Shown in pieces: positions 23,601-35,282 of a stretch of DNA of 64,000 nucleotides. Below the pieces are notes generated by a model. The model saw nothing but the letters and a program-made list of their open reading frames with translations, searched no databases and was not told the origin of the DNA. Numbering within the stretch: position 1 is the stretch's first letter; each line of letters begins with the position of its first letter. The position numbers and the translations under genes were made by a program. Origin of the DNA: Isoetes taiwanensis (taxonomy: Eukaryota > Streptophyta > Lycopodiopsida > Isoetales > Isoetaceae); assembly GCA_021234155.1 (NCBI GenBank), contig JAJEKV010000338.1, positions 62,001 to 126,000 on the forward strand. Reading direction: 5' to 3'.

Positions 23601-24239
23601 ACCAGGGAAAATTTTAAGGGACCTATAATTTTGTATAAGTATAATGAATTGGCCATTCCTTGTAAAATATGCCCCCAAAAGTGTAGCCTAAACTGGCCAT
23701 TTTTCCTATTTTTTTCTAATGTGGCTGCAACCCAATTGGCGATTTTTGAATTAAATATCTAATAATGTGTAGCTCAAATGGCGATTTTTAGCTACATTCT
23801 TATTAACTATAGAGCTAGTTGCCCAAACATATAGAAGTCGCTACCCTATATAAATGTGTTAAGTTACATGTTGTATGAATTTGAATTCATACCTCATGTA
23901 TTTCAATAATGCACAGCTTGCTAGTAGGGAGAATCAGAAATCGGATGCCGGAGTCTTCATAAAGAGGATTGAAAAGTGCCTCGACATTTGATTTTCCAAA
24001 AGAGCGGGATTATTTTTAGTTGGTAGATATATATAGGAATAAAAATTTCTAATAATGTTGCCCCCCCATAAGTGAAAATTTTTGAGGGGGCCTCTTAATG
24101 GGTTAAGATTTGGCGAACTTAAGCCAGTACAGGATTTGGCCAAGTGGCCTAAATGGCTATTCCATAAGCACATCTAGTCCTCACTTGGGACTAAATTGGC
24201 CCTAAAGTCAATACCACTCCAATTAGCAAACATCTAATT
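23601..24239. other. Unassigned DNA between primer-binding site and LINE
   Basis: About 640 bases with no gag-like open frame. Repeated phrases such as ttggcgatttttga and tggcgatttttagc occur near 23730-23790. It is probably the leader of the plus-strand retroelement and flanking debris. Confidence 0.35.
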
Positions 24240-27062
24240 GGCTATTCTAATGTCGTAATAGGCAATAAAGTGCCGCAAAAATGGCAAAAGGGGCAGCTGG
24301 GAACGCATGTAGAGCTGTGGGCCCTGGGCTAACACGGGGTTGATGTGCTCCTTGTAATGGGCCATTTTGACCTGCTCTAGAGAGGGGTCCCGTGAGCTTG
24401 CCAAGGAAACAAAGCGTCTAGGTACTCTCGCAGAGCGGTCCACGATCGGCCGGCTGTGGTCCACCGCGACGATCTGCATTATCTGCCGCGTTCCATCCGG
24501 GCGAACCACCGATCTCTCTTACCCCTCCAGCGGGCCCTAAGCGGCTGGCGGATCCATTGCCACATTGTAAGCCCGGTCGCGGGAGCCGAGCATCACCCAT
24601 AGTAACCACTTTCTTAAAATAGGCGATGTGTCTATTATTATGCCCGTGAGCGGCAAGAATCGATTTTCGCAGCCGAGAACCGATAGGGGATTTGAAGGTT
24701 TCACCAAGTGCCAGGTGCCAAAAATGCATACGCACCTGCTCCAAGTCATTCCAGTGTCGCCAAAGAGACGCATCGCCCCAAACCTCGACCCGTCTGCATG
24801 TAGCGACGGGCTCGACCGGTGCCCGAACAGATGTGGACTGATGGCCCCAATCATAGAGCTCGCACGGTGATCTGTTGTTCGCATGGCATAAAAGCGCTTC
24901 CAACTGCTTTGTCACCCAAGCGGATATAGCGCCTCCCGCCAGAGCGAGGAGGGGAACTCCAACCCTAGGTACTTGTAGGTGGGCGTGACGCCCACAGGCT
25001 GTCCCCGATATGTGAGTGCGGGAGGCATGGGGTGGCGTGAAGAGGATATGAGAACCACCACGGTCTTGGCCGATTCACGCGCAGATGTTCAGCGACAAAA
25101 TGTGTCTAGGGCATCTAGGTGAGACTACATAGCTTCGGTGTGTGGGCCCGAAGGCCAACATCGTCGAGATAGATGGTGGGCGGATGACCCGGGTGCAAAA
25201 GGCGTATGCCATTCCCCATGCTCGCAGAAGCGGGGCTCTGGCCCGATTAATGTAGAGGCCAAAAAGTGTTGGTGAGAGGGGGCAACCCGGGACCGATACT
25301 TCATCTGGTGAATGCTTGGCCTGGTCGGTTGCGATCCACGCCAAAACAACTCTCATACAACACGTATATGGCATGCTCGCGACGTGCAAGGGGAGCCCGG
25401 TTGACTTGATCTAGCCCACAGCTTTTCCCGAGAAACCGTATCAAAAGCCTTCGCGAAGTCCACAAAGCATTAATACAAGTCTTTGCCGATGATGATTCCT
25501 ACCGTCTTCAATCGCCCGCCGATTAAAGATATGGTCAATCGTTGAGTGGCGGGGCGTCTAAAGCACGCTTGTGTGAGGGCTTCTCGCGACATCTCACGCC
25601 GCCCGCCCGGTCAACTGCCGCCGAGAATGCCGGCCAACAGTTTGGCAAATACCGAACCGACCATGATCGTCCGGTAATTGGCGACACGGTGTGGGGTCGC
25701 CCGCCTTTGTGAATGGGAACAACCACGCTTGTGGTCCATTGTCTGGGAGACCTTCCTGCAATGCTCGTTGAGCGAGGTAGTGAGGACCAAACAAGCGCGC
25801 ACGCCCATTTGAGTAACTTCGGCCTGCACATACCATCGAGGTCGTTTGCTTTCCCATTGGGGCCGTTGGTGGCCCTCCTCAACATCCTCCTCCACGAGAA
25901 CCAATGGGGGGGCCATCCTGGGGGGGTATGGGCGTCGGGCGTCCACGGTGGGTCATGCCGCAGCAATCGCATTTCCCCCCGCCCGGGTGTGATGTCCCCC
26001 GAGGCTGGGCTGGCCTTCAAAGCACTCTAGCGCCAAAAGGTTGAGGATGAGTGTCGGCAGGTATAACAACATCTCCCCGATGCACGGCAAGGTACCGCCT
26101 TTGTCTCCTTCGATGGGATGGGCGCTGATGCGTGTGGTGGCTGGCGGGTACACGGATCGAGAATGTGATGGAGCTGCGGCTTGCATTCTTTACACTCGCA
26201 TCAAACCATCGGTTCTGGCGGGAATGTTGCTGACCCCGGCGACACGGGGAGGGGGGTGGGCGCCAAAGCACTCCGGCCATCCGTAATCCCGAATAGAAGT
26301 CACCGGTCCTGTCACGCTTGCTACCGTGGAGGTCCAGATTAGTGGGAGGGCGTCCATGAGCATCTACAGAAGTCCTCTGCCTGCTCATAATCTAGTCTCA
26401 ACCGAGGGGGCGAGGGGCTGGCATAGTGGGGGGGCGGCTTGCCAAACCAGGTCCAAATAAAGTGGGAGGTGATTCGAGTCGACCTCCTCATCCCGAATCG
26501 CGTGTGCCCACCCGGAACGGCCGATGAGATGCATATCTTGCGCAACTATGAGCACATAGTCCACCACACTAGACCCTCCCCGATTGTCACCGGGCTGCAT
26601 GTGCACTTGCGAGAATGAGGGCCACCTGCGGAGGCCATTGCAAATTATCAAGTCAAAAATACCACATAGCAGGGGAGGGCTATGCAAAGCGCAGTGACCT
26701 GGCCGTCATCCGATCCTCATTGGCGGGGTTGCTTCTGGGCGAAGGAAGGCTGCCGAGGACATCGTCGGCGAGGGGTCAAGTCGCATGGGCTGCTCTACTC
26801 CTGTCCGTGCATTGAAATCTCCAAGAATAACGACCCTACCCAACTGCTGGTGCTGCTGTATGTCATCATATAGATCGACATAAGGGTCCATCCTATCTGT
26901 ATCGGGGTGGCTGCGATAGAAGGTGCTCTCTGCGTGAGGGAAATAACAGGCGGCCAGAAAAAGAGGGTTGCCACTGGTATTATGCACACGAACCCACAAG
27001 TACCGGTTGGTAATACATCGATTACGGAGGGTGGCAATGTGCCAAGGTTGTCCGGTAGTAGC
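24240..27062 (-). mobile_element. Truncated LINE: endonuclease, reverse transcriptase, C-terminal region
   Basis: A GC-rich block unlike its AT-rich surroundings. On the minus strand: an AP-type endonuclease region with VVILGDFNARTG (about 26820-26850); RT fragments with WTTSVVVPIHKGG (about 25700) and GCPLSPTLFGLYI (about 25250-25290); a YLDDVGLRAH active-site box (about 25140-25175); and a C-terminal VKMAHYKEHINPVL...GPQLY segment (about 24310-24370). The last is shared with the LINEs at 36.1, 48 and 57 kb. Open frames are broken repeatedly, so it is dead. The 5' end of the LINE is truncated at about 27062, where Ty3/gypsy pol begins on the other strand. It appears to be inserted into, or to have replaced the front of, that element. 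Confidence 0.8.
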
Positions 27063-28449
27063 AATTGCCAAGTTTTGTAGAGAATGTTTTGAAAAGCTCA
27101 AAGAAGCCTTGACAACAGCACCAGTGCTCATCCTACCAGATCCAAATAAGGATAAGCTTGCAAGTATACTAGCAACGGGTGGAGTCCTTATGCAAGAAGG
27201 AAGAGTAATGGCGTATGACGCTAAAAAGGTGAATGGCACCGAACAACGTTATCCAACGTGCATGATCAAGAACTTCTAGTTGTTGTAAGAGCTCTTCGTA
27301 TTTTGAGGCACTATTTGCTTGGTAGGAAATTTCCGGTTAGAATCGATCACCAAAGCCTCCAATATATTTTCATGCAACCACTCCACAATTTGAGGCAAAG
27401 ACGCGGGATGGAATTCCTCGAAGAATATGACTTCGAGATAGTCTATAAGTCAGATAAATTAAATGTGGTTGCTGACACACTCTCATGATAACCATTGGAG
27501 ACTCGAGTGCATTGAAATGCCATCTCCACCTTGTTCAATGAGTTCAGCAAAATGATTGAGGAAGTTTTACCCTCAAGCAAAGAATTCACGGAAGTATGGG
27601 CTAGTCTTTGGTCCTTGCAAGAAAGTAAAGATAGACAAAGGAAGAGAAGCCTATAAAAGATATAAAAAAGAAGGCAAACTCTTATATCATAAAGACAAGC
27701 TTTGCATTCCAGAGTAATCAAGAGTAATGAAATTAATTCTCCATGATACTTGATAGCCGGCTACGGGGGATTCATGAAAACTTACTTCAAGATAAGGAGT
27801 AGTTACTTTTGGCCTGGCATGAAGAAAGACACCGCCAACTAGCAAACAAAAGCAGAGCAACTCCGAATCCCAGGAACCCTAGAACCTTTAGAGGTTCCAA
27901 ATGCCAAATGGGAGCTTGTAAGCATGAACTTTATAACTAGGCTCCCAAAAATAGCAAGGGGCCATGACGCCTTAATGGTAGTGGTTGACAAACTATCAAA
28001 GATGGCGCACGTTTTGCCATGTCGAACCACAGATATGGCTTTAGACACCGCGTTGCTTTTTCTAAAGGAAATATTCAGATTGCATGGGATGGGAAGGAAA
28101 ATTATCTCCAATAGAGACCCCAAGTTTATAAATGCCTTTTGGAAGGACTTCTTCAACACGATTCAGACAAAGTTATCCATGAGTACAACATATCACCTCT
28201 AAACAGATCGGCAGACTGAACGTACAAGGCAGATAACAGAAGACATATTGAGAACTATGTGTGGAATAAGTCAAAGTGGGGAGACTATATTTACTTGGTA
28301 GAGTTTGCATATAATAGTAACAAACAAGAACCCTCGCAAATGTCCCCCTTTATGATAAATTATGGTTATCAATGCTTAACACCAGACAATTGGCATAACC
28401 GAGTGTCCAAGATAGAAGTTTCTCAATAAATGTTGACTGATATGCAACA
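27063..28449 (+). mobile_element. Ty3/gypsy pol remnant: RT end, RNase H, integrase
   Basis: Plus-strand fragments in standard Ty3/gypsy order. CFEKLKEALTTAPVLILPD (27079-27140) ends the RT. RNase H follows, with RIDHQSLQYIF and LRQRRGMEFLEEYDFEIVY (27340-27450). The integrase core has LPKIARGHDALMVVVDKLSK and DPKFINAFWKDFF (27924-28160), then TDRQTERT (28203-28226). A frameshift lies near 27255 and stops at 28200 and elsewhere. Two integrase core acidic positions read Asn (27927-27929 and 28110-28112). The front half of the element is missing at the LINE junction. The element is interrupted at 28450 by repeat A and resumes at 30476. Confidence 0.85.
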
Positions 28450-30324
28450 AATATCTAGCATAATGACAGGGGGTCATTTTTGTGTTTTTGTACGATATTT
28501 ACAAAGGTTTTTCTATGATTTCATTGCCGTATTCATCTTGGTGTCTTGAAGAGCGGTATTTCTAGAGTGCAGCTTATCTTGACCATTCATTTTTATGAGA
28601 AGCGACATAAATCTGGTCCACGATTAAATTTGTAATGTTTTTAGCACTTAAGTTTTCTTAAAAGGTTTGGAATTGGGCATGCGACCATCGAGGCCCTATG
28701 TAGTTAGGGTTTTTTTTTTTGTTTGAAATGGAAGCAAAGCACGGCAAGGTTTATGTTTTACGCCAAACCCGAGATGCCCCGCCTGGGATGCCCAAGGCCG
28801 TTGAGTTATGATCTGAGGAGGTCTCGTTTGGGCTTCTTTGCATTCGACCGGGGTCTCTGCCGCTTTCAAAACACGGGGTGTGAGGTAAGCACAATTTTGT
28901 GCCCTTGAGCTAATCGGGTCTACAATTTTTCCTACGATTTGGAGATTGGCATTTTGGGTTATCTCGTCCCGGGTTCTTGAGGATTCTCGGGGATTTCTTG
29001 GCATGTAAGCCATTTAACATGATCGAGGCTTTTCCATTCTATTCTATTATCCATCAAAATATTGTGTGTTCAGAAAGATATTTGCTTGCTGTTGATTTGT
29101 GGCAGAGGTGATGCTCTTGATTACAGCAGATGAAGAATAAATTCTCTTTATGAATTGTGTAGTTATCTTTGGCCCATCTTATTTGGTCGATGAGTTGTGG
29201 ATGGGGTTTTTTATCTTTGGAGGTGCAAACTATATGTTGAGAAGCAGCGAGATTCTGGAATCAGTGTATCCATATAGACAGCAGTAAAATATCTGAAACA
29301 TCTCTGTTAGAATATGTAAGAAAATGCAGCTTCCTGTTCCGAGGTCATCCATCTCATGCATCCTTTTTCTTGATATTTTGTTATAGGTGTCTAAAGGAGT
29401 AGTTGAGAAGGCAAAGCCGGGAACGATATGGAACAGCATGGCCATCTGGGATCCTGGTTGCCATGCTACTTCTCAAGCATTGCCATATCACAGATTGCTA
29501 GATATTCTAAGGGTTTTATGCTATCAATGGTTTCTTGCAGACACCCTGTTAGCCTTCTGCAGATTTTATATTTGGAAATGCCATGCTTGTTCTCAAGCAT
29601 TGCCTCCAATTATGGTTACAAATTCGTCCTAAATCCTCCAGGAGGAGACCATAATGTTGTTAATCTTACAACATTTGAAGCCATTGAGAAGCTAGCAGGT
29701 TGTATACACATTATGTGTTCATCTCAATTTCATGTCTGCACTCTTTTCTGCAATATGTGCGCCTGGCAAGAGAAAGCTTGTTGCATATTAAAGACTTAAG
29801 GATTCACACACAATCCTGTTCAAGTTCTGGCCATTTTATAACAGCATATTTGCATATATTTGAGTGGCCTTTGCTATGCAATGCAAGAAATATTCATCCA
29901 GCCCTTGGTATCTGTGCAAGGTAAAGCGCAAGGCACACTTTGTAATAGAAGAGACTGTGGCAAACGCTCCAAACAGATGCATGTACATAGTGGTGTGGAC
30001 ATGTATGGCATGTATAGAAACATGCAATATAATGTATTTATTTCTATTCATGTTTTTATTACATGCAATATTGTACTTGGAACAAGGTTATTTTGCACCT
30101 GGAGATATATATATTTGGAATTTGCTGCTCCTCAAAATTTAACTACGTTCTCTTTTCTTAGGGCCCGAAGGGCCCAAAAATTTTTTATATGTATATAACA
30201 TCCACCATTGGCAATAATTAACAAAACCATTATATCCTACATGTTAAAATTAAAATCCCCCTTGGACCCCCTTTGGTTTGGGTGCATATTCACACGGGGG
30301 GTCACGTAGGGCAGCGAGAGCCCT
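28450..30324 (+). repeat. Repeat A: first copy of a 1.87-kb interspersed unit
   Basis: From aatatctagcataatgac onward this matches 31419-33276 almost base for base in the same direction. It interrupts Ty3/gypsy pol between integrase and chromodomain, so it is an insertion. It codes for nothing I recognise. One stretch (29387-29700) looks exon-like, with an AG acceptor before gtgtctaaaggagtagttga and an open frame VSKGVVEKAKPGTIWNSMA. It may be a captured host gene fragment. A hairpin-element arm begins at 30207 within its right end. Confidence 0.85.
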
Positions 30325-30475
30325 CGGATGAGCATATATGCCTTATATTCCTTGATGTGGACCGTAGATAGCGATCCTCGTTTATGGGGTATTCTTGTAC
30401 AAATTTTTATATACGGTATATGCAGGTGTGCGAAATACTATAAGATTTGAGTTAATATATTATATGGTGTCAATT
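30207..30475 (+). mobile_element. One-armed copy of the ATTGGCAATAATT hairpin element
   Basis: These 269 bases start ATTGGCAATAATTAAC and end GGTGTCAATT. They are the reverse complement of 33301-33569, allowing for a few changes. The left arm sits at the same site of the host repeat as in repeat B, but the inner segment is flipped and the second arm is missing. Ty3/gypsy pol resumes at 30476. Confidence 0.75.
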
Positions 30476-31035
30476 AGTGGGAGAAGTTCAAGGCCATCTC
30501 ATGGCAGCAAGACATCGACAAAAGAGCATAGCCAATAAATACAGAACCAAAAGAGAATTCCAAGTACGGGGTAATATTTGACTCAAAATAAAAGTCAAAC
30601 ACGCTAAGCTCTGCATCGGCAATTTAAGAAACTTTCTTCAAGGTGGGCGGGACCATTCAAAATCATTCAAAGAATAGGTAACCAATCCTATAAGTGAGTT
30701 CTCCGCACACTTGAAAATTCATAAAGTCTTCCACATAAGCTTGCTGAAAAAGCATACTCCCAACCCAGAGGAGATATTGGAGACACCAACTTTGTTGGAA
30801 ATGACCAAAGAACAACTTGAGATTGTTTCAAAAGCTCTTCTCGATAAAGCATATAAGAAAATAAGAAGACATCAATCCTCCAATATCTAGTCAAGTGGAC
30901 AGACTTGCAAGTGGAAGACGCGACATGGGTGCTTAAATCTGATCTCGAAAAATAGTACCCACAGTTTATGGAGCAATGCAAAGGCCAGCTCATCAACGAC
31001 ATCGTCAACAATGATTCGAGAAGGTGAGTGCATTC
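30476..31035 (+). mobile_element. Ty3/gypsy pol 3' part with chromodomain-like tail
   Basis: Continues the polyprotein cut at 28449. WEKFKAISWQQDIDKR follows the insertion (30480-30527), then a REFQVG motif typical of the region after the integrase core. A chromodomain-like YLVKWTDLQVEDATWVL segment (about 30883-30930) is followed by YPQFMEQ. Chromodomain-type ends mark chromoviruses. Several stops and frameshifts are present. Confidence 0.75.
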
Positions 31036-31418
31036 ACTCAATAGAGATTTGGCCGAGACGAATCAAAGAGTGCATGCAATCACTTTTATGAGCCAAGATG
31101 TATATAAGTTATGACGCATGAGAGCATGGGCGATGATGGGATCATCCTTAATGTTCCCTATGCAATGATATCATGCCTATAGGTTAAGTATGTATACATG
31201 GGTCCTAGAATAGGGATCATGGATAGGTGCATGATAGGGAACCACCTAGAGTCTATGTCCGTTATGGAGGATAAGCCACCTCCTATGCCAGAGCTGACAA
31301 AAGGTGTAGGCATTAGACATGTAAGCAATAGGCATGTCATATGCATGTAGTATAATGTAATGTAAATTAAATAGGGGGTGGACCCTTAAAACCACAAATT
31401 ACTAATTAAACTAACGTG
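31036..31418 (+). mobile_element. Ty3/gypsy 3' untranslated region, interrupted by repeat B
   Basis: Non-coding DNA after the pol end and before repeat B. It includes a near-repetition of ataggt/catgtat words around 31170-31340. It is assigned to the Ty3/gypsy element from position, as the element's polypurine tract and 3' LTR come after repeat B. Confidence 0.45.
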
Positions 31419-33276
31419 AATATCTAGCATAATGACAGGGGGTCATTTTTGTGTTTTTGTACGATATTTACAAAGGTTTTTCTATGATTTCATTGCCGTA
31501 TTCATCTTGGTGTACTGAACAGTATTTCTAGAGTGCCGCTTATCTTGACCATTCATTTTTTATGAGAAGCAGCATCGTACGGTCACGATTAAATTTGTAA
31601 TGTTTTTAGCACTTAAGTTTTCTTAAAAAGGTTTGGAATTGGGCATGCAGCCATCGAGGCCCTATGTAGTTAGGGTTTTTTTTTTGTTTGAAATGGAAGC
31701 AAAGCACGGCAAGGTTTATGTTTCTGCCAAACCCGAGATGCCCTGCCTGGGGATGCCCAAGGCCGTTGAGTTATGATCTGAGGAGGTCTCGTTTGGGCAC
31801 TGCTGCATTCTGACCAGGGGTCTCTGCTGCTTTCAAAACCTGGGGTGTGAGGTAAGCACAATTTTGTGCCCTTGAGCTAATCGGGTCTACAATTTTTCCT
31901 ACGATTTGGAGATTGGCATTTTGGGTTATCTGTCCGGTTCTTGAGGATTCGGCGGATTTCTTGGCATGTAAGCCACGAACATGATCGAGGCTTTTCCATT
32001 CTATTCTATTATCCATCAAAATATTGTGTGTTCAGAAAGATATTTGCTTGCTGTTGATTTGTGGCAGAGGTGATGCTCTTGATTACAGCAGATGAAGAAT
32101 AAATTCTCTTTATGAATTCGTAGTTATGCTGGCCCATCTTATTTGGTCGATGAGTTGTGGATGGGGTTTTTTATCTTTGGAGGTGCAAACTATATGCTGA
32201 GAAGCAGCGAGATTCTGGAATCAGTGTATCCATATAGACAGCAGTAAAATATCTGAAACATCTCTGTTAGAATATGTAAGAAAATGCAGCTTCCTGTTCG
32301 AGGTCATCCATCTCATGCATCCTTTTTCTTGATATTTTGTTATAGGTGTCTAAAGGAGTAGTTGAGAAGGCAAAGCCGGGAACGATATGGAACAGCATGG
32401 CCATCTGGGATCCTGGTTGCCATGCTACTTCTCAAGCATTGCCATATCACAGATTGCTAGATATTCTAAGGGTTTTATGCTATCAATGGTTTCTTGCGGA
32501 CACCACAATAGCCTTCTGCTGAATTTTATATTTGGAAATGCCATGCTTGTTCTCAAGCATTGCCTCAATTATGGTTACAAATTCGTCCTAAATCCTCGGG
32601 GAGGAGACCATAATGTTGTTAATCTTACAACATTTGAAGCCGATGAAGCTAGCAGGTTGTATACACATTATGTGTTCATCTCAATTTCATATATGCACTC
32701 TTTTACGCAATATGTACCTGGCAAGAGAAAGCTTGTTGCATATTAAAGACTTAAGGATTCACACACAATCCTGTTCAAGTTCTGGCCATTTTATAACAGC
32801 ATATTTGCATATATTTGAGTGGCCTTTGCTATGCAATGCAAGAAATATTCATCCAGCCCTTGGTATCTTGTGCAAGGCAACTGCAAGGCACACTTTGTAA
32901 TAGAAGTGAGGCGTGGCAAGCGCTCAAACGGATGCATGTACATAGTGGTGTGGACATGTATGGCATGTATAGAAACATGCAATATAATGTATTTATTTCT
33001 ATTCATGTTTTTATTACATGCAATATTGTACTTGGAACAAGGTTATTTTGCACCTGGAGATATATATATTTGGAATTTGCTGCTCCTCAAAATTTAACTA
33101 CGTTCTCTTTTCTTAGGGCCCGAAGGGCCAAAAATTTTTATATGTATATAACATCCACCATTGGCAATAATTAACAAAACCATTATATCCTACATGTTAA
33201 AATTAAAATCCCCCTTGGACCCCCTTTGGTTTGGGTGCATATTCACACGGGGGGTCACGTAGGGCAGCGAGAGCCC
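31419..33276 (+). repeat. Repeat B: second copy of the 1.87-kb unit
   Basis: Same content and direction as 28450-30324, starting at the same base (aatatctagcataatgac). Long stretches are identical. The differences come in short clusters, often where one copy has CG and the other CTG, CAG or a small deletion. It contains the same exon-like stretch (about 32350-32650). Its right end holds a complete hairpin element (33160-33569). Confidence 0.85.
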
Positions 33277-33569
33277 TTAAATTATATTACACACGTATGA
33301 AATTGACACCATATAATATATTAACTCAAATCTTATAGTATTTCGCACACCTGCATATACCGTATATAAAAATTTGTACAAGAATACCCCATAAACGAGG
33401 ATCGCTATCTACGGTCCACATCAAGGAATATAAGGCATATATGCTCATCCGAGGGCTCTTGTTGCCCGGAGTGACCCCCCGTGTGAATATGCACCCAAAC
33501 CAAAGGGGGTCCAAGGGGGATTTTAATTTTAACATGTAGGATATAATGGTTTTGTTAATTATTGCCAAT
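33160..33569. mobile_element. Complete hairpin (foldback/MITE-like) element
   Basis: Left arm 33160-33276 and right arm 33453-33569 are inverted copies of 117 bases, starting ATTGGCAATAATTAAC and ending in its exact complement. Between them are a 24-base AT-rich spacer (33277-33300) and a 152-base inner segment. There is no open frame, so it is non-autonomous. Related copies lie at 30207-30475 and about 45425-45800. No clear target-site duplication is visible. Confidence 0.8.
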
Positions 33570-33856
33570 AGAGGAAAGTGACCGTAAAGAGGGAGTGCAT
33601 CACACAAGGAATATGAGCTTATAACATTTTGTCTTAGTTATAAAACTCCTCAGGATGTTTCAAGTTATCATAATGTAAAAATTGCTGAAACTATATAAAT
33701 TGTATAAGAATGTGAATATAGCTTCACACTCATATTCAGGTAATTAACACCGGAAGTTATGGTTGTGATAAATTCTAAGTGTTAATGTGAATATTCTTCT
33801 TTTATATTGTGCAAGTTCGTTTCACCTTATGTAATCTTGAGGGATGACATTATCCT
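33570..33856 (+). mobile_element. Ty3/gypsy 3' untranslated region resumed
   Basis: AT-rich non-coding DNA between the hairpin element and the polypurine tract at 33857. No gene is seen. Confidence 0.4.
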
Positions 33857-33868
33857 AAGGGGGGAGAA
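33857..33868 (+). other. Polypurine tract of the Ty3/gypsy element
   Basis: AAGGGGGGAGAA immediately precedes TGTGGCG, the start of the 3' LTR. A purine run of this form directly before TG is the plus-strand primer of plant Ty3/gypsy elements. Confidence 0.8.
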
Positions 33869-35282
33869 TGTGGCGTTCCCCTGGAATATACGATATAAAT
33901 ACGTATATCCCACAGCCACATCACCATACAACTCTACATAAGTAGACTTGCATACACCTAATGTGGGGGAGATGACTAAGTTATCTACATAACTTAGCCA
34001 ACCTAAGGTAAGAAGCCATTTCCACATGGCCTCACCTTATAGGCGAACCGCCACATAGATGCACCTATGGGAGCCAAGTGGCATTCATGTAAACCCTAAC
34101 ATATAAAAGGCTAAACCCATAAACCCTAGCCACTTTTGGCTCCACCAACCTCAGACCCACCAGTTCGCGATCAGAGCTCCGACTCGAAGACCGTCTTCGA
34201 CAGCCTGAGTTGCAGCAGCAGAGGGGGATCATCTTCTCCAACACTTGCTGGAGATGGAGAACCAAGGAGTTAGCAATAGCGCGTCAGGGGTAGGTATTTC
34301 GAATAGATTCCAGTATTGCAGTAGAGCCATTCTAGAACCTATTGTCTTGAACATGAACCCTAATCAATGAACCCTAACTATAAGTTAGATGTATGTGATT
34401 AGGATTAGTTGTTATTCTCATTTATTATCAAGATTATGTTGATATGATGTTGGTTGATCTCATGTTTGCACCTCTTGTGTATTGGGAAGGGGGTAGAGAC
34501 CTAGTAGCCACTAGTAGATGATGCTCCTAGTTTAGACCCATTAGTTCCCATTATTATGCGGCCTGTGCATAGAGCCCACCTGGCTACGGAGTCTATGGAG
34601 TGACTGAGCACCACATAACGGGGTCAGTGGCAAAGTGGAGGGAGGTCCCTGCTGAGCGCGGCTACTGGGGACCCATAGCGGGCTAGACTCATAGTCGGTC
34701 ACTTCATGTGGGCCGGGTATGGGTCCGACACTTCCTGGGTCAATGGTGTCGACCTGACTCTCAAGAGCTGCAGGTGTCGGCCTGGCTCTTGTTTTGGGGA
34801 GTTGATTGGGCAGGTACGGGACGTGTGTCGCCCACGATCCTCTAGCGCCTATGGAACCACTTGCACTCAGAAGGGGAGATGCAACCCTTCCTACCTCATC
34901 GGACAGGGAGATGCAACCCGGAGTAGTCTCGTTGGGTGATACCATGAGATTACGTCTCCCGGAGGTTCTGATCATGCGAGCGGCTGATTTGAAGCCTATC
35001 CGCAAAGTATGCATGGGAGGGGGATGGAGTGGTCAACCCTAGCCATTGTCTATTGCCACCCCCAAGTCATTGCCATAACTCTTCGATTCTGTTTCTATCT
35101 GGAGGCCCCGACCATCCAGTCGACGAGTTTGAGCCCCGGTAGGAGCCTCTATTTGATGTATTTGATGCATTCATTGTATTGTTGTATTTGATGACATGGA
35201 TAGATGGATTATCACTACCCTTCGAGGTAGTTTGTTGTTATTGTTGCTAGTGCTTATGTTGTATATTTTGCTTCCGCTGACA
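33869..35282 (+). mobile_element. 3' LTR of the Ty3/gypsy element (approximate right end)
   Basis: Starts TGTGGCGTTCC right after the polypurine tract and is proposed to end at ...CCGCTGACA, giving TGT...ACA ends and a length near 1.41 kb. A TATA box (atataaaagg, 34101-34110) marks the promoter. The transcribed part is rich in short words such as caaccc and gagcc. The left end is firm. The right end is a best guess because no 5' LTR is present for comparison. Confidence 0.65.

Noticed and set aside
27924-28202. Integrase fragment as a domesticated host gene
   Set aside because: Core residues are changed, stops follow, and it is in line with RNase H and a chromodomain-like tail, so it is simply part of a dead element.
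29860-30198. 112-codon plus-strand open frame, also present in the second repeat copy
   Set aside because: Its counterpart in repeat B survives, but the reading is low-complexity and Cys/Tyr-rich with no family match. Being open in both copies reflects their near identity, not selection.
28450-33276. Repeats A and B as the two LTRs of one giant retrotransposon
   Set aside because: They lack TG...CA ends, no primer-binding site follows A and no polypurine tract precedes B. The DNA between them is the 3' part of a different element's pol.
34541-35014. 157-codon minus-strand open frame
   Set aside because: It lies inside the proposed 3' LTR of the Ty3/gypsy element, which normally codes for nothing, and it has no recognisable motif.
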